A stretch of DNA of 43,108 nt, taken from Rhizobium sp. Q54. Its GTDB lineage: Bacteria > Pseudomonadota > Alphaproteobacteria > Reyranellales > Reyranellaceae. A model generated the notes under the pieces. That model did no database searches, was not told the DNA's origin, and worked only from the letters and a program-made list of their open reading frames with translations. This document shows positions 33,194 to 43,108 of the stretch, one piece after another (the stretch's first letter is position 1; each line of letters begins with the position of its first letter). Position numbers and translations under genes: made by a program. The stretch covers positions 1-43,108 of the forward strand of contig CAMDOT010000024.1 of NCBI GenBank assembly GCA_945903635.1, written 5' to 3'.

Positions 33194-33865
33194 ATGGCAA
33201 CAGCAGCAAAGGTTACGGGTGCCATCACCCGTTGGTGGTGGGTGCGTCACGCCCCCGTCCCCAATCCCGAGGCGCGCTGCTACGGCCAGTCCGACAAGGA
33301 CTGCGACGTCAGCAACGAGGCCCTCTTCAAGCACCAGGCAGCACTCCTGCCCCGGGGGGCGGTCTGGTACGCGTCCAACCTCCTGCGCGCGCGCAAGACC
33401 GCAGCCCAGCTCGGCCTCGCGGGCGCCGAGATGAGCCCGCTGCAGATCGATCCCGGCCTCGCCGAGCAGCATTTCGGTTCGTGGCAGGGCCTCACCTACA
33501 CCGAGATCGCCGAGAACCACGGCAGCAACCATCTGTTCTGGCTGGGACCGCCCGAGTTCCGGCCGCCGGGCGGCGAGAGCTTCATCGACCTGCGCGAGCG
33601 CACGACCAAGAGCATCGACCAGATCACCGCGGCGCATCCTGGCCGCGACATCGTGGCGACGGCGCACGGCGGCACGATTCGCGCCGCACTCAGCCACGCG
33701 TTCAACATGCATCCCGAGGCGGCGGTGCGGTTCGAGATCGACAATGTCTCGATCACCCTGATCGAGCATTTCGAGCAGGCCGATCCGGCGCACGCCTGGC
33801 GTGTCGCCTTCACCAACTACATGCCGCGCGAACTCGTCATCGCGCACGGTGGCAGCAAGGCGTGA
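33194..33865 (+). CDS. histidine phosphatase family protein (CobC-like)
   Basis: 223 residues. Catalytic WVRHAP (Arg18, His19) is followed by LLRARKTAAQLG with the second Arg, EQHFGSWQGLTYTEI with the proton-donor Glu, and TAHGGTIRAAL with the second His. This is the phosphoglycerate-mutase-like fold. Position between cobS and cobU suggests alpha-ribazole-5'-phosphate phosphatase (CobC). Sequence alone does not separate that from other histidine phosphatases, so no symbol is given. The ATG is ten bases after the cobS stop with GAAGG upstream; its stop overlaps the methyltransferase GTG (GTGA). Confidence 0.85.
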   Translation: MATAAKVTGAITRWWWVRHAPVPNPEARCYGQSDKDCDVSNEALFKHQAALLPRGAVWYASNLLRARKTAAQLGLAGAEMSPLQIDPGLAEQHFGSWQGLTYTEIAENHGSNHLFWLGPPEFRPPGGESFIDLRERTTKSIDQITAAHPGRDIVATAHGGTIRAALSHAFNMHPEAAVRFEIDNVSITLIEHFEQADPAHAWRVAFTNYMPRELVIAHGGSKA

Positions 33866-34734
33866 AGCCCCCCCTCGAAAAGAACCCCGTCGAAAAGACC
33901 CCCGCCGAACTCGCGGCGGAACAGGCGGCCTACTGGAACGGCCCGGGCGGCAAGGGTTGGCTGGCCTCGATCGAGCGCATCGAGCAGGGCATCGGCGATT
34001 TCGGCAAGGCGGCCCTCACGGCTGCCAGTCCACGGCCGGGCGAAAAGGCGATCGACGTCGGCTGTGGCCTCGGCGGCACGACGCGCGCGCTGGCCGAGGC
34101 CGTCGGTGCCACCGGCCACGTCCTGGGCGTCGATATTTCCGAAGAGCTGGTCGCCTCGGCGCGATCGCATCGCGTGCCCAACACCACCTTCGTGGTCGGC
34201 AATGCGGCGACCCATCCGTTCGAGCCGGCGTCCTACGATCTCGTCTTTTCGCGCTTCGGCGTCATGTTCTTTGGCGACCCGGTGGCGGCGTTCAAAAATT
34301 TCCAGCAGGCGCTAAAGCCCGATGGCCGTCTCGTCTTCGTCTGCTGGCGCAAGCCGGACGAAAATCCCTGGGGCCTCACGCCGGTGCGCGCCGCAGCGCC
34401 CTTCCTGCCGCCGCTGCCGCGTCCCGGTCCGGAAGATCCCGGCCAGTTCGCCTTCGGCGACCGCACGCGCGTGGAACGCATCCTGAAGGAAGCCGGTTTC
34501 ACTGCGCTGTCGTTCGAACCGCTCGACCAGATGGTTTTCATGGGCAAGACCGTCGCCGATATTCTGGCCAGCGCCGGCCGCTTCGGTCCACTGGCGCGCG
34601 CTTTCGCCGAAGCAACGCCGGAGCAGATCGAAAAGGCGAAGGCCGCGATCGCCGAGGCCCTGAAGCCGCACGAGACACCCGAAGGCGTGCGCTTGCCCGG
34701 CGCCTGCTGGCTGGTGCGCGCCCGCGCCACCTGA
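33862..34734 (+). CDS. class I SAM-dependent methyltransferase in the cob operon
   Basis: 290 residues. The SAM-binding motifs are motif I IDVGCGLGGTTRAL, post-I GVDISEELVASARSH, motif II FEPASYDLVFSRFGVMFF, and LKPDGRLVFVCWR. This pattern resembles UbiE/ArsM-type small-molecule methyltransferases. The GTG start overlaps the stop of the phosphatase gene (GTGA), and its stop overlaps the cobU ATG (TGATG), so it is coupled on both sides. That makes a role in cobamide metabolism likely, for instance on the lower-ligand base or its precursor, but the substrate is not known; it is not one of the corrin-ring methyltransferases by length or motif. The start is fixed by the overlap. Confidence 0.88.
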   Translation: MKPPLEKNPVEKTPAELAAEQAAYWNGPGGKGWLASIERIEQGIGDFGKAALTAASPRPGEKAIDVGCGLGGTTRALAEAVGATGHVLGVDISEELVASARSHRVPNTTFVVGNAATHPFEPASYDLVFSRFGVMFFGDPVAAFKNFQQALKPDGRLVFVCWRKPDENPWGLTPVRAAAPFLPPLPRPGPEDPGQFAFGDRTRVERILKEAGFTALSFEPLDQMVFMGKTVADILASAGRFGPLARAFAEATPEQIEKAKAAIAEALKPHETPEGVRLPGACWLVRARAT

Positions 34735-35312
34735 TGGAGCATATCCCGACTTATTCCCTGCCGCCGGTCAGCCTGGTGCTGGGCGGTGCGCGTTCAGGCA
34801 AGAGCACGCACGCCGAAAAGCTGGTGGCTGGCACGCTGTTTGGCGCCACGCCGCGGCCCGCCGTCTACATCGCCACCGCCGAAGCGGGCGACGTCGAGAT
34901 GGCGACCCGCATCATGGCGCACCGCTCCCGCCGTGGCGGCGGCTGGACGACCATCGAGGAGCCGCTGAAGCTCGGCGAGGCGCTGGAAGCCGCTGCCGTC
35001 CACGGCCAGCCGGTGCTGGTCGATTGCCTGACGCTCTGGCTCTCCAACCTCATGCATGCCGGCGAGGACGTCGACGCGGCGACCGACGATCTGGTGCACA
35101 CCCTCGACAGCTATACGCAGCCGGTGGTTTTCGTGAGCAACGAACTCGGCCTCGGCCTGGTGCCGGAGACACCTCTCGGCCGTTCGTTCCGTGACGCCAT
35201 GGGGCGCATGAACATGGCGGTCGCCGAACGCGCCGACCGGGTGATCTTCATGGCCGCCGGCCTGCCTTTGCTGATGAAGGACCGCCCGGCGCCCCGCGCG
35301 CGGGTGGGGTAA
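34734..35312 (+). CDS. cobU: adenosylcobinamide kinase / adenosylcobinamide-phosphate guanylyltransferase
   Basis: 192 residues, bifunctional. It phosphorylates adenosylcobinamide and then attaches GMP, supplying the partner substrate for CobS. P-loop GGARSGKS (17-24), VYIATAEAGDVEMATRIMAHRS with the family's EA-D-EM motif, RGGGWTTIEEP, VLVDCLTLWLSNLM and FVSNELGLGLVPETPLGRSFRD are all typical. The catalytic His is in the MAHRSRRG segment. The ATG overlaps the methyltransferase stop (TGATG). The CobP name is used in Pseudomonas-type nomenclature. With cobT, cobS and the phosphatase it completes nucleotide-loop assembly; corrin synthesis genes lie outside the window. Confidence 0.94.
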   Translation: MEHIPTYSLPPVSLVLGGARSGKSTHAEKLVAGTLFGATPRPAVYIATAEAGDVEMATRIMAHRSRRGGGWTTIEEPLKLGEALEAAAVHGQPVLVDCLTLWLSNLMHAGEDVDAATDDLVHTLDSYTQPVVFVSNELGLGLVPETPLGRSFRDAMGRMNMAVAERADRVIFMAAGLPLLMKDRPAPRARVG

Positions 35313-35419
35313 GTCCCCGCCCGGAAGGCCTCAATTTCGCCGCGAAACATGGTATGATTCAAGGTGTTGTAGCCATCGAGGCGCTTCCCCGGCGTCGGCT
35401 GCCAGCCAAGGAGCAATAA

Positions 35420-36106
35420 ATGAAGCTCGATCGCCGAACCGTTCTCACGGGCGCTGCCGCCGCGTTCGCCGCCCCGATGATTGTCACTTCCCCCGCCCGT
35501 GCCGATGCCAAGCGCCAGTCGCTTGTCGATGCCTGCCTGGCATCGGGCCAGAAGGTGCTGAGCGGCAAGGACTTTCCCGACGCAGTCAGGCTCATGTCCG
35601 GCGCCAGGGGCGTGCTGATCATTCCCGAACTGGTCCAGGGCGGATTCATCCTGGGCGCGGCCGGCGGGCGCGGCGTCCTGGTCGCGCGCACCAAGCCCAA
35701 CGACTGGAGCTTCCCGGTTTTCTACGGCATGGGCTCGGGCAGCATCGGCCTGCAGATCGGCGGCAAGGTCTCCGAGATCGTGTTCATCATCCGGACCGAA
35801 AAGGGCCTGCAGGCGATCCTCGACCACAAGTTCAAGTTCGGCGCCGAAGCCGGCGTCACCATGGTGGCGGTGGGTATCGGCCTCGAGGGCGCTTCGACGG
35901 CGGCGGGCGGCGCCGACATCGTGGCCTTCGCCAATTCCGCCGGCCTGTTTGCGGGTGCCTCGATCGAGGGCTCGTTCCTCGAACCCGACAGCGACTGGAA
36001 CGCGCTCTATTACGGCCAGGGCGCCACGGCGAAGGCGATCGCCATCGACCGCAAGTTCAGCAATCCCGGCGCCGAACCGCTGCGGAAGTTTCTCGCGAGA
36101 TGGTAG
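35420..36106 (+). CDS. exported SYLF (Ysc84) domain lipid-binding protein
   Basis: 228 residues. The Tat-like N-terminus (KLDRRTVLTGAAAAFAAP) ends near PARADA, so export is likely. The SYLF domain is clear: DAVRLMSGARGVLIIPELVQ, GGFILGAAGGRGVLVAR, WSFPVFYGMGSGSIGLQIGGKVSEIV, FKFGAEAGVTMVAVG and ADIVAFANSAGLFAGASIEG. SYLF domains bind phosphoinositides or other anionic lipids in eukaryotes; bacterial members are periplasmic or outer-membrane associated, of unclear role. AAGGAG sits seven bases before the ATG. It stands as a single gene between cobU and a convergent isomerase. Confidence 0.9.
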   Translation: MKLDRRTVLTGAAAAFAAPMIVTSPARADAKRQSLVDACLASGQKVLSGKDFPDAVRLMSGARGVLIIPELVQGGFILGAAGGRGVLVARTKPNDWSFPVFYGMGSGSIGLQIGGKVSEIVFIIRTEKGLQAILDHKFKFGAEAGVTMVAVGIGLEGASTAAGGADIVAFANSAGLFAGASIEGSFLEPDSDWNALYYGQGATAKAIAIDRKFSNPGAEPLRKFLARW

Positions 36107-36122
36107 GAGCCGCGCAGCCTCG

Positions 36123-36962
36123 CTAGGTTGGCCGCGGTCTCACGTCGGGGGGCAGTCCTTCGAGGAATTTTAGGCTGGTGGCGATGCTGCGCAGCGGATC
36201 GGCCGAGTCGTCCTGCTCGACGAACAGATGCTTCGTGCCGATCGCCAGCGCCGCGCGAACGATCTGTTCGATGGCGAGCACGCCGGCGCCCAGTTCGACA
36301 GTCTCGCCGTTTCGCCCCATGTCCTTCAGGTGCACGAGCGCGATCTTCCCGGCGTTGTCCCGGAGGCAGCGCACAGGGTCGAGTCCGCCCTTGGCGACCC
36401 AATAGACATCGAGTTCGAGCTTGACGTCTTCAGGGTCGGTTTCCCGCAGCAGCAGGTCGAACGGCGTGGCGCCGTCCGCGAAGGGCGCGAACTCGTAGTC
36501 GTGGTTGTGATAGGCGAGTGCGAGGCCATGGCTGCGGAGAGTCCGGCCAGCCTGCACCAGCGTCCGGCAGACCCGCTTCCAGTCGTCAGCCGTGCGGCGC
36601 TCTTCTACGTCGATCGACGGGCAGACGACAAAGCTCGCACCAAAGGCGAAGGCCTCTCGAACAACCCCGTCGAGTTCGCGGTGCAGACTGTCGTAGCCGG
36701 CATGGATCGACGGCACGGCGAGCCCGTGGTGCTTCAGCCTTTCGTGGAATGCGGTGGCCGTCATGCCGGCCAGCCCGGCGAGTTCGACCTCGCGATAGCC
36801 GGCGTCCGCGACCCGTCGCAGCGTGCCGTCCGGATCGGCGGCGAGAGAGTCCCTGACCGTGAAGAGTTGCAAGCCGGGAAGCCACTGGTGCGGTTGCGCG
36901 AAAATCTCGCGTGACAAACCAAGCCCTGCCAGCAGCGGCAACAGGGCCCTTCTCGTCGGCAT
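36123..36962 (-). CDS. sugar phosphate isomerase/epimerase family TIM-barrel protein
   Basis: 279 residues of the xylose-isomerase-like TIM barrel. An N-terminal signal-like stretch (RRALLPLLAGLGLSREIFAQ) may direct it to the periplasm by the Tat route. Barrel elements: GLQLFTVRD, GYREVELAGLAGM, VPSIHAGYDSL, LAYHNHDYEF (metal-type His), LELDVYWVAKGG (acid ligand Glu/Asp) and LVHLKDMG. Metal residues expected for the fold are in place. The substrate is unknown; related exported members act on sugars or inositol derivatives. It converges on the SYLF gene, 16 bases apart, with a separate start region from the CoA-transferase genes. Confidence 0.85.
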   Translation of the reverse strand: MPTRRALLPLLAGLGLSREIFAQPHQWLPGLQLFTVRDSLAADPDGTLRRVADAGYREVELAGLAGMTATAFHERLKHHGLAVPSIHAGYDSLHRELDGVVREAFAFGASFVVCPSIDVEERRTADDWKRVCRTLVQAGRTLRSHGLALAYHNHDYEFAPFADGATPFDLLLRETDPEDVKLELDVYWVAKGGLDPVRCLRDNAGKIALVHLKDMGRNGETVELGAGVLAIEQIVRAALAIGTKHLFVEQDDSADPLRSIATSLKFLEGLPPDVRPRPT

Positions 36963-36989
36963 AGTTTGAGTCAGGCCGTCTCGACGGCC

Positions 36990-37649
<660 letters not shown>

Positions 37650-37660
37650 CTCTTGGTCTC

Positions 37661-38362
37661 CTAAGCCTTGCGAATGGTGCGCTGCTCGATCTGCTTGTCG
37701 TAGGGCGCGCCGCAGAGGATGCGATTGACGAAAATCCCGGGCGTGTGGATGTGGTCTGGGTCGAGCTGGCCCACCGGCACCAGCTCCTCGACTTCGGCCA
37801 CACACATCTTGGCCGCGGTCGCCATCATCGGATTGAAGTTCCGCGCCGCCTTCCGGTAGACGAGGTTGCCGGAGGTGTCGCCCTTCCACGCCTTGACCAG
37901 CGCCAGGTCGCCGACCAGGCCGCGCTCCATCACATATTCATGGCCGTCGAAGATCTTGGTCTCCTTGCCCTTGGCCACTTCGGTGCCGACGCCGGTCTTG
38001 GTGTAGAAGGCCGGGATGCCTGCACCGCCGGCGCGGCAGCGCTCGGCCAGCGTGCCCTGTGGGTTGAATTCGATCTCGAGCTTGCCCTCGAGGTAGAGCT
38101 TGGCGAAGGTCTTGTTCTCGCCGACGTAGGACGAGATCATCTTCTTGACCTGGCCGGCCTCGAGCAGCAGGCCGAGGCCCGCGCCGTCGATGCCGGCATT
38201 GTTGCTGACGCAGGTGAGGTTTTTCACGCCGGCATCGCGCATCGCCCGGATCAGCTTGTCGGGAATGCCGACCAGGCCGAAGCCGCCGCACATCACCATC
38301 ATGCCGTCGCTGAGCACGCCCTCGAGCGCCGATTTGGCATCCTTGTAGACTTTGTTTGCCAT
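37661..38362 (-). CDS. scoA: 3-oxoacid CoA-transferase subunit A
   Basis: 233 residues, the alpha subunit. The [13 protein letters not shown] loop for CoA binding, [55 protein letters not shown] and [13 protein letters not shown] are family landmarks. It pairs with the subunit encoded 11 bases downstream to give the alpha2beta2 or (alphabeta)2 transferase in the cytoplasm. Start: ATG complementary to 38360-38362. About 160 bases separate its start from the next gene on the same strand, which leaves room for a promoter. No regulator is adjacent. Confidence 0.93.
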   Translation of the reverse strand: MANKVYKDAKSALEGVLSDGMMVMCGGFGLVGIPDKLIRAMRDAGVKNLTCVSNNAGIDGAGLGLLLEAGQVKKMISSYVGENKTFAKLYLEGKLEIEFNPQGTLAERCRAGGAGIPAFYTKTGVGTEVAKGKETKIFDGHEYVMERGLVGDLALVKAWKGDTSGNLVYRKAARNFNPMMATAAKMCVAEVEELVPVGQLDPDHIHTPGIFVNRILCGAPYDKQIEQRTIRKA

Positions 38363-38520
38363 CGATTCGTTCCGTCCTTGTCCCGCTCTTGCGGCATATG
38401 GAAGGGCCGGTGCTTGCCTGTCAATTCAGTCGCGAAAACGTCATGTTTCCGCGCATGAATCGTGCCAGCGACCGGGGTGTTGCCCCTCGCGTTTTTCGGA
38501 CGGGAAGCGCCTCGCGGGCG

Positions 38521-38661
38521 CTATTTGCGCTTGTTGGCTGCGGCCTTGGCGCCCGGGTTGGAATTCGACGAGGCGAACGGCGAGGCCGCGGCGACCTTCT
38601 TGGACTTGTCCTGCTTGGGCTTCTTGGCTTCGCGATTGCCGCGCTGTTGCTTCTGGGCCAT
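38521..38661 (-). CDS. 46-residue lysine-rich protein
   Basis: A very small gene on the minus strand: ATG complementary to 38659-38661 with an ideal AGGAGGAG seven bases upstream, and TAG at 38521-38523. The product is MAQKQQRGNREAKKPKQDKS then KKVAAASPF, and an Asn/Ser/Lys-rich tail ending NKRK. It is strongly basic, disordered and without hydrophobic segments. Short lysine-rich proteins of this kind are conserved in several alphaproteobacteria and are annotated hypothetical; nucleic-acid or ribosome association is plausible on charge alone. Confidence 0.75.
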   Translation of the reverse strand: MAQKQQRGNREAKKPKQDKSKKVAAASPFASSNSNPGAKAAANKRK

Positions 38662-38738
38662 GTCGGGTCTCCTCCTGTTTATGCGGGAGGAACCCTAGGG
38701 GTTTTTGACGGGCGTGTACGAACTGTCTCGCGGTGCGG

Positions 38739-39008
38739 TCAATCTTGCGCGGAGGAGAGGGCGCTCGATCGAATCGGTCCGACGACGGAGGCCTCGGTCA
38801 TGGCCATGGACTTGGCCGGCGCGGCCAGCCGTTCGCCCAGCGCGTCGGACGCGCTCGCCCGCCCAAGCACCGCGGAAATTCCGATGCCGACAAGAAGCAG
38901 GCCGATGCAGGTGCCGGGTCCGTAGCCCCAACCGGTGCTGTAACGCCAGCAGGGCATGATGGCGATCCCCGTCGCTGCCAGCAGGACCGTAACGGCCAGG
39001 ACGATCAT
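38739..39008 (-). CDS. DUF3309-like small membrane protein with extended tail
   Basis: 89 residues. Two membrane spans (VLAVTVLLAATGIAIMPCW and CIGLLLVGIGISAVLG) flank WRYSTGWGYGPGT, which matches the W-P-H/Y-S-x-WGYGPSGG core of DUF3309. Usual DUF3309 proteins are about 50 residues and end at the LLGR; here about 40 extra residues (RASASDALGERLAAPAKSM on to SSAQD) follow, an unusual extension. Function unknown. It lies 77 bases upstream of the lysine-rich gene on the same strand. Confidence 0.7.
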   Translation of the reverse strand: MIVLAVTVLLAATGIAIMPCWRYSTGWGYGPGTCIGLLLVGIGISAVLGRASASDALGERLAAPAKSMAMTEASVVGPIRSSALSSAQD

Positions 39009-39165
39009 GGTTCGGAGCGCCTCCTCTCCGGCACAACGGCCGCCGGCCGGGAGAGTTCCGCCTTAATTTTGCCTTCGGCAGTCCATCAGCAGCCCAGGAG
39101 CGCGGTTCATCCACAATCCCGCGCATGACGGGACGCGCCGACCCAGCGATAGTGCCGGCAAAACA

Positions 39166-41007
<1,842 letters not shown>

Positions 41008-41014
41008 GTTCATT

Positions 41015-41096
41015 GGACCGCGGGCCTCCAGGCCCGCTCATCCTCATGAGGCGGGCGCGGGTGGAGTAACCTCCGCCCTGAGGAGGCCCGCGGTCC
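41015..41096. repeat. 82-bp palindromic element between convergent genes, likely bidirectional terminator
   Basis: The outer arms GGACCGCGGGCCTCC (41015-41029) and GGAGGCCCGCGGTCC (41082-41096) are perfect 15-bp inverted repeats. Inside are GCCCGC/GCGGGC (41032-41037 with 41051-41056), CCTCATGAGG (41042-41051) and a third stem around 41060-41075. It fills the gap between recQ, which ends at 41007, and the convergent phosphatase stop at 41111. It is a different family from the CCTCCCCCGT element at 17.6 kb. Confidence 0.85.
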
Positions 41097-41110
41097 TTCT
41101 TGACGGACTT

Positions 41111-41962
41111 CTACTCGCCCGACGGTTCCGGATTCTCGAACGGCGTGCCCGCCTTGAGGATTCGATAGCGGCCATCCTGGATCTCAGCCGCGGTCACGAT
41201 GCCGGTGCGGGCGCTGCCGCCGTCGAGGCCGAGCCGGTCACCCTCGAACTGGTGCGGGTCTTCCATGCCGCTGATCGCCTTGTGTTTGTCGGGTGGCGTA
41301 TGGCCATGCACCACCAGGGTGCCGCCGAAGCCCTGCTTCCAGTCGAGAAAGCCGTGATTGATCCAGGCCCAGCGCGCCTCGGTGAAGATCAGCCAGGGCC
41401 GCGCCAGGAATTCGTCGGGGTCGGCATGCGGGTCGAGTCCGCCATGAACGAACAGCGTGTTGCCCAACCGCACATGCGAGCGCATCGCCTGCAGGCGATG
41501 CACGACATCCTCGCCCAGTCCGGCCTTGAGCAGCGCCTGGTCGGCGTGTGCCGCGGCGTGGCCTGCTCGTGCTGCCATCTGGTCGACCAGCTTCTGGCCG
41601 CCCATGCGCTTGCTCAGCCACATGGTCTCAGCCTTGTGCCCATGCGGCCCGCCGACGACGGTCAGCATCATCATGATCTCGTGGTTGCCCATCAGACGGT
41701 CGACGTGATCGACGCCATGCGCTTCCTCGCCCCGTGCCCACAGCTCGAGCACGCCGACACTGTCGGGCCCGCGGTTGATCATGTCGCCGAGATAGACGAG
41801 GCGGCGCTTTCCCGTGGCGTCGCGCGCAAGTCCGCGGATGGCTTCGAGAAGAACAGCCAGTTCGGCAGCGCAGCCATGGACATCGCCGATGGCGAACACG
41901 GTCTCGCCCTTCAGCGCGAACGGCGCCGGCTTCCAGGCGGAAATCTCGACAGGCAGGGTCAC
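41111..41962 (-). CDS. PPP-type metallophosphatase (serine/threonine phosphatase-like)
   Basis: 283 residues. Metal-binding motifs of the calcineurin-like PPP family are in order: FAIGDVHGCAAEL (GDVHG, 26-30), YLGDMINRGPDS (GDxxxRG, 59-65), RLMGNHEI (92-95), LFVHGGLDPHAD and VVHGHTPPDKHK. It resembles Shp/PrpA/PrpE-like cytoplasmic phosphatases; targets could be phosphoproteins or diadenosine polyphosphates. Start: GTG complementary to 41960-41962. A GAGGAGGG lies some 13 bases upstream, further than usual, but no other start is available in frame. It is divergent from the TctC gene. Confidence 0.87.
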   Translation of the reverse strand: MTLPVEISAWKPAPFALKGETVFAIGDVHGCAAELAVLLEAIRGLARDATGKRRLVYLGDMINRGPDSVGVLELWARGEEAHGVDHVDRLMGNHEIMMMLTVVGGPHGHKAETMWLSKRMGGQKLVDQMAARAGHAAAHADQALLKAGLGEDVVHRLQAMRSHVRLGNTLFVHGGLDPHADPDEFLARPWLIFTEARWAWINHGFLDWKQGFGGTLVVHGHTPPDKHKAISGMEDPHQFEGDRLGLDGGSARTGIVTAAEIQDGRYRILKAGTPFENPEPSGE

Positions 41963-42040
41963 GCGCCGATGATAGCCCTCCTCGCGGCGCCTGGGTATGC
42001 TGCCGGTACCCGTCGCAGAACGGATGAAGCAGGGAGGAAA

Positions 42041-43042
42041 ATGATGACCGGCATCAACCGTCGGCGCGTCCTGGCCGCAGGTATTGGCGGTGCCCTCGCC
42101 ATGCCTGGCGTGGCGCGTGCCCAGCCTCAGCCTCAGACTCAGACTCAAGCCGCCTGGAAGCCCGACAAGCCGATCACCGTCTACAATCCGTTGGCAGCCG
42201 GCGGCGTGTGCGACGTGCATCTGCGCTTTCTGGGCGAGCGCGTCGGCCGCAAGTGGGGCCAGCAGGTGAACGTCGATGTGAAAGCGGGTGCCGGCGCGAC
42301 GCTGGCGGCGGCGCAGATGGTGAACGTGAAGCCCGACGGCTACGTCATCGCCTGCATGACCATCAACAGCCTGCGCTACCCGCACTATCAGACGGCCGCC
42401 TGGCATCCGCTGCGCGACTTCTCCTACATCATCGGCCTGTCGGAATTCACTTTCGGCGTCGTGGTGCGTTCCGACTCGCCCTACCAGACGATCCAGGACC
42501 TGATCGAGGCGGGAAAGCGCGAGCCGGAAAAGCTCAACTATGGCACCAGCGGCATCGGCGGCACCGGCCATCTGCTGATGATCGAGACCGAGCAGGCGAC
42601 CGGCGCGCGTTTCACCCACATTCCCTACAAGGGCGGCGCCGAATGGATGCCGGCGCTGCTGGGCGGCCACATCCAGTTCGTGCCCGATGGTGCAGCCTGG
42701 GCGCCGTTCGTCGAGAACGGCCAGGTGCGCGTGCTGGCAATGGCGACCGAGAAGCGCTTCGGCAAATATCCCGACAAGCCGACGCTGATCGAAAGCGGCA
42801 TCAATGCCGTGGCCGTCAGCCCCTACGGTCTGGTCGGACCGAAGGACCTGCCGGCCCAGGTCATCCAGGCCCTGCACGATGCCTTCAAGGAGGCGATGGC
42901 CGATCCCGGCCACCAGCCGCTGCTCGACAGGTTCATCCAGGAGCCGTGGTATCGCGATCCCGCGCAGTATCGCGCCTTCGCCGAGAAGTACTACGTCGAC
43001 GTGAAGCCGACGCTGGTGAAGGCGGGCCTCGCCAAGTCGTAG
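42041..43042 (+). CDS. tripartite tricarboxylate transporter substrate-binding protein (TctC/Bug family)
   Basis: 333 residues. The N-terminus carries a Tat-type signal (INRRRVLAAGIGGALAMPGVARAQ), unlike the Sec signal of the other TctC gene. After it comes a short Gln-Pro/Gln-Thr repeat (PQPQTQTQ) encoded by tandem CCTCAG/ACTCAG hexamers. Body motifs are KPITVYNPLAAGGVCDVHLR, KPDGYVIACMTINSLR, LNYGTSGIGGTGHLLMIE, FTHIPYKGGAEWMPALLGGH and SPYGLVGPKDLPAQVI. It has the YKGG ligand loop and Asp-His in the G-V-C-D-V-H segment. It is another orphan binding protein without TctAB. Two adjacent ATGs follow AGGGAGGA; 42044 has slightly better spacing, while 42041 is kept as the longer start. Confidence 0.9.
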   Translation: MMTGINRRRVLAAGIGGALAMPGVARAQPQPQTQTQAAWKPDKPITVYNPLAAGGVCDVHLRFLGERVGRKWGQQVNVDVKAGAGATLAAAQMVNVKPDGYVIACMTINSLRYPHYQTAAWHPLRDFSYIIGLSEFTFGVVVRSDSPYQTIQDLIEAGKREPEKLNYGTSGIGGTGHLLMIETEQATGARFTHIPYKGGAEWMPALLGGHIQFVPDGAAWAPFVENGQVRVLAMATEKRFGKYPDKPTLIESGINAVAVSPYGLVGPKDLPAQVIQALHDAFKEAMADPGHQPLLDRFIQEPWYRDPAQYRAFAEKYYVDVKPTLVKAGLAKS

Positions 43043-43056
43043 AGCGAACTCATTCT

Positions 43057-43108
43057 CTTCCCCCGTCAGCGGGGGAAGTGCCCTCGTCTTACGAGGGCGA
43101 TGGGGGTC
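43057..43108. repeat. palindromic repeat of the 17.6-kb type, cut by the window end
   Basis: CTTCCCCC/GGGGGAAG (43057-43064 with 43071-43078) is followed by GCCCTCGT/ACGAGGGC (43080-43087 with 43091-43098) and then GATGGGGGTC. The order of a G/C-rich hairpin, TG, a second hairpin and a purine-rich arm is the same as at 17624-17670. It sits 15 bases after the TctC stop and may also end transcription. Confidence 0.7.

Noticed and set aside
42122..42150. Hexamer repeat CCTCAG/ACTCAG as a possible phase-variable tract
   Set aside because: Only four imperfect units, a multiple of three in length and in a linker after the signal peptide, so changes would not shift the frame.

Overview
The window is GC-rich, with coding capacity on both strands, strong GGAGG-type ribosome binding sites and several GTG or TTG starts. 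Its gene content points to a free-living alphaproteobacterium: orphan tripartite-type (TctC/Bug) binding proteins, LLM flavin monooxygenases, an isocitrate-lyase-superfamily enzyme, the ScoAB CoA-transferase, a late cobamide-assembly cluster and a TorF-like porin end. A Reyranella-like or other Rhodospirillales/Hyphomicrobiales lineage is my inference; there is no rRNA here to confirm it. No tRNA, rRNA or CRISPR array was seen.

Layout. 1-1700: the C-terminus of a porin-like protein, three small hypothetical genes and an internally deleted remnant of a hybrid histidine kinase. 1.9-17.6 kb: housekeeping and catabolic genes, namely an AapJ-like amino-acid binding protein, an LLM monooxygenase with a NodB/PuuE-like deacetylase, a low-molecular-weight phosphatase, an ICL-like lyase translationally coupled to an enoyl-CoA hydratase, a cupin, a peptide binding protein divergent from a second LLM enzyme, a periplasmic ClpP-fold protein, a TctC protein, a four-PAS hybrid histidine kinase, small genes, DUF2200 and an overlapping msrB-msrA pair. 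17.6-22.0 kb: a palindromic repeat element, gene debris that includes a copied msrA tail, and a 1281-residue GH64-like protein with AIDA-type repeats.

22.0-27.1 kb is the accessory region. It has lower GC and is littered with broken genes: a cyclase/TPR C-terminus, a collapsed msrB-msrA copy and a DUF4143 ATPase tail. These surround two intact genes that look like defence or toxin genes. One fuses an AbiEi-type antitoxin domain to a HipA kinase and is preceded by two near-perfect 29-bp palindromes. The other has an Apea-like HEPN domain with an RxxxxH motif. A roughly 900-bp stretch without a convincing gene follows. 27.1-30.5 kb holds a DUF4239 membrane protein, an NTF2-like exported protein and a phage-like gene directly behind two tandem terminators.

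30.5-43.1 kb returns to core genes. cobT is divergent from a coupled cobS / histidine phosphatase / methyltransferase / cobU operon that would complete and attach the lower ligand of cobamides. It is followed by a SYLF lipid-binding protein, a TIM-barrel isomerase, scoB-scoA, a 46-residue lysine-rich protein, a DUF3309-like membrane protein, recQ, a PPP-type phosphatase and another TctC protein. A second palindromic element sits between the convergent recQ and phosphatase genes, and the window ends inside a third.

The strongest candidate for something under-described is the AbiEi-HipA fusion with its twin operators, next to the HEPN gene.
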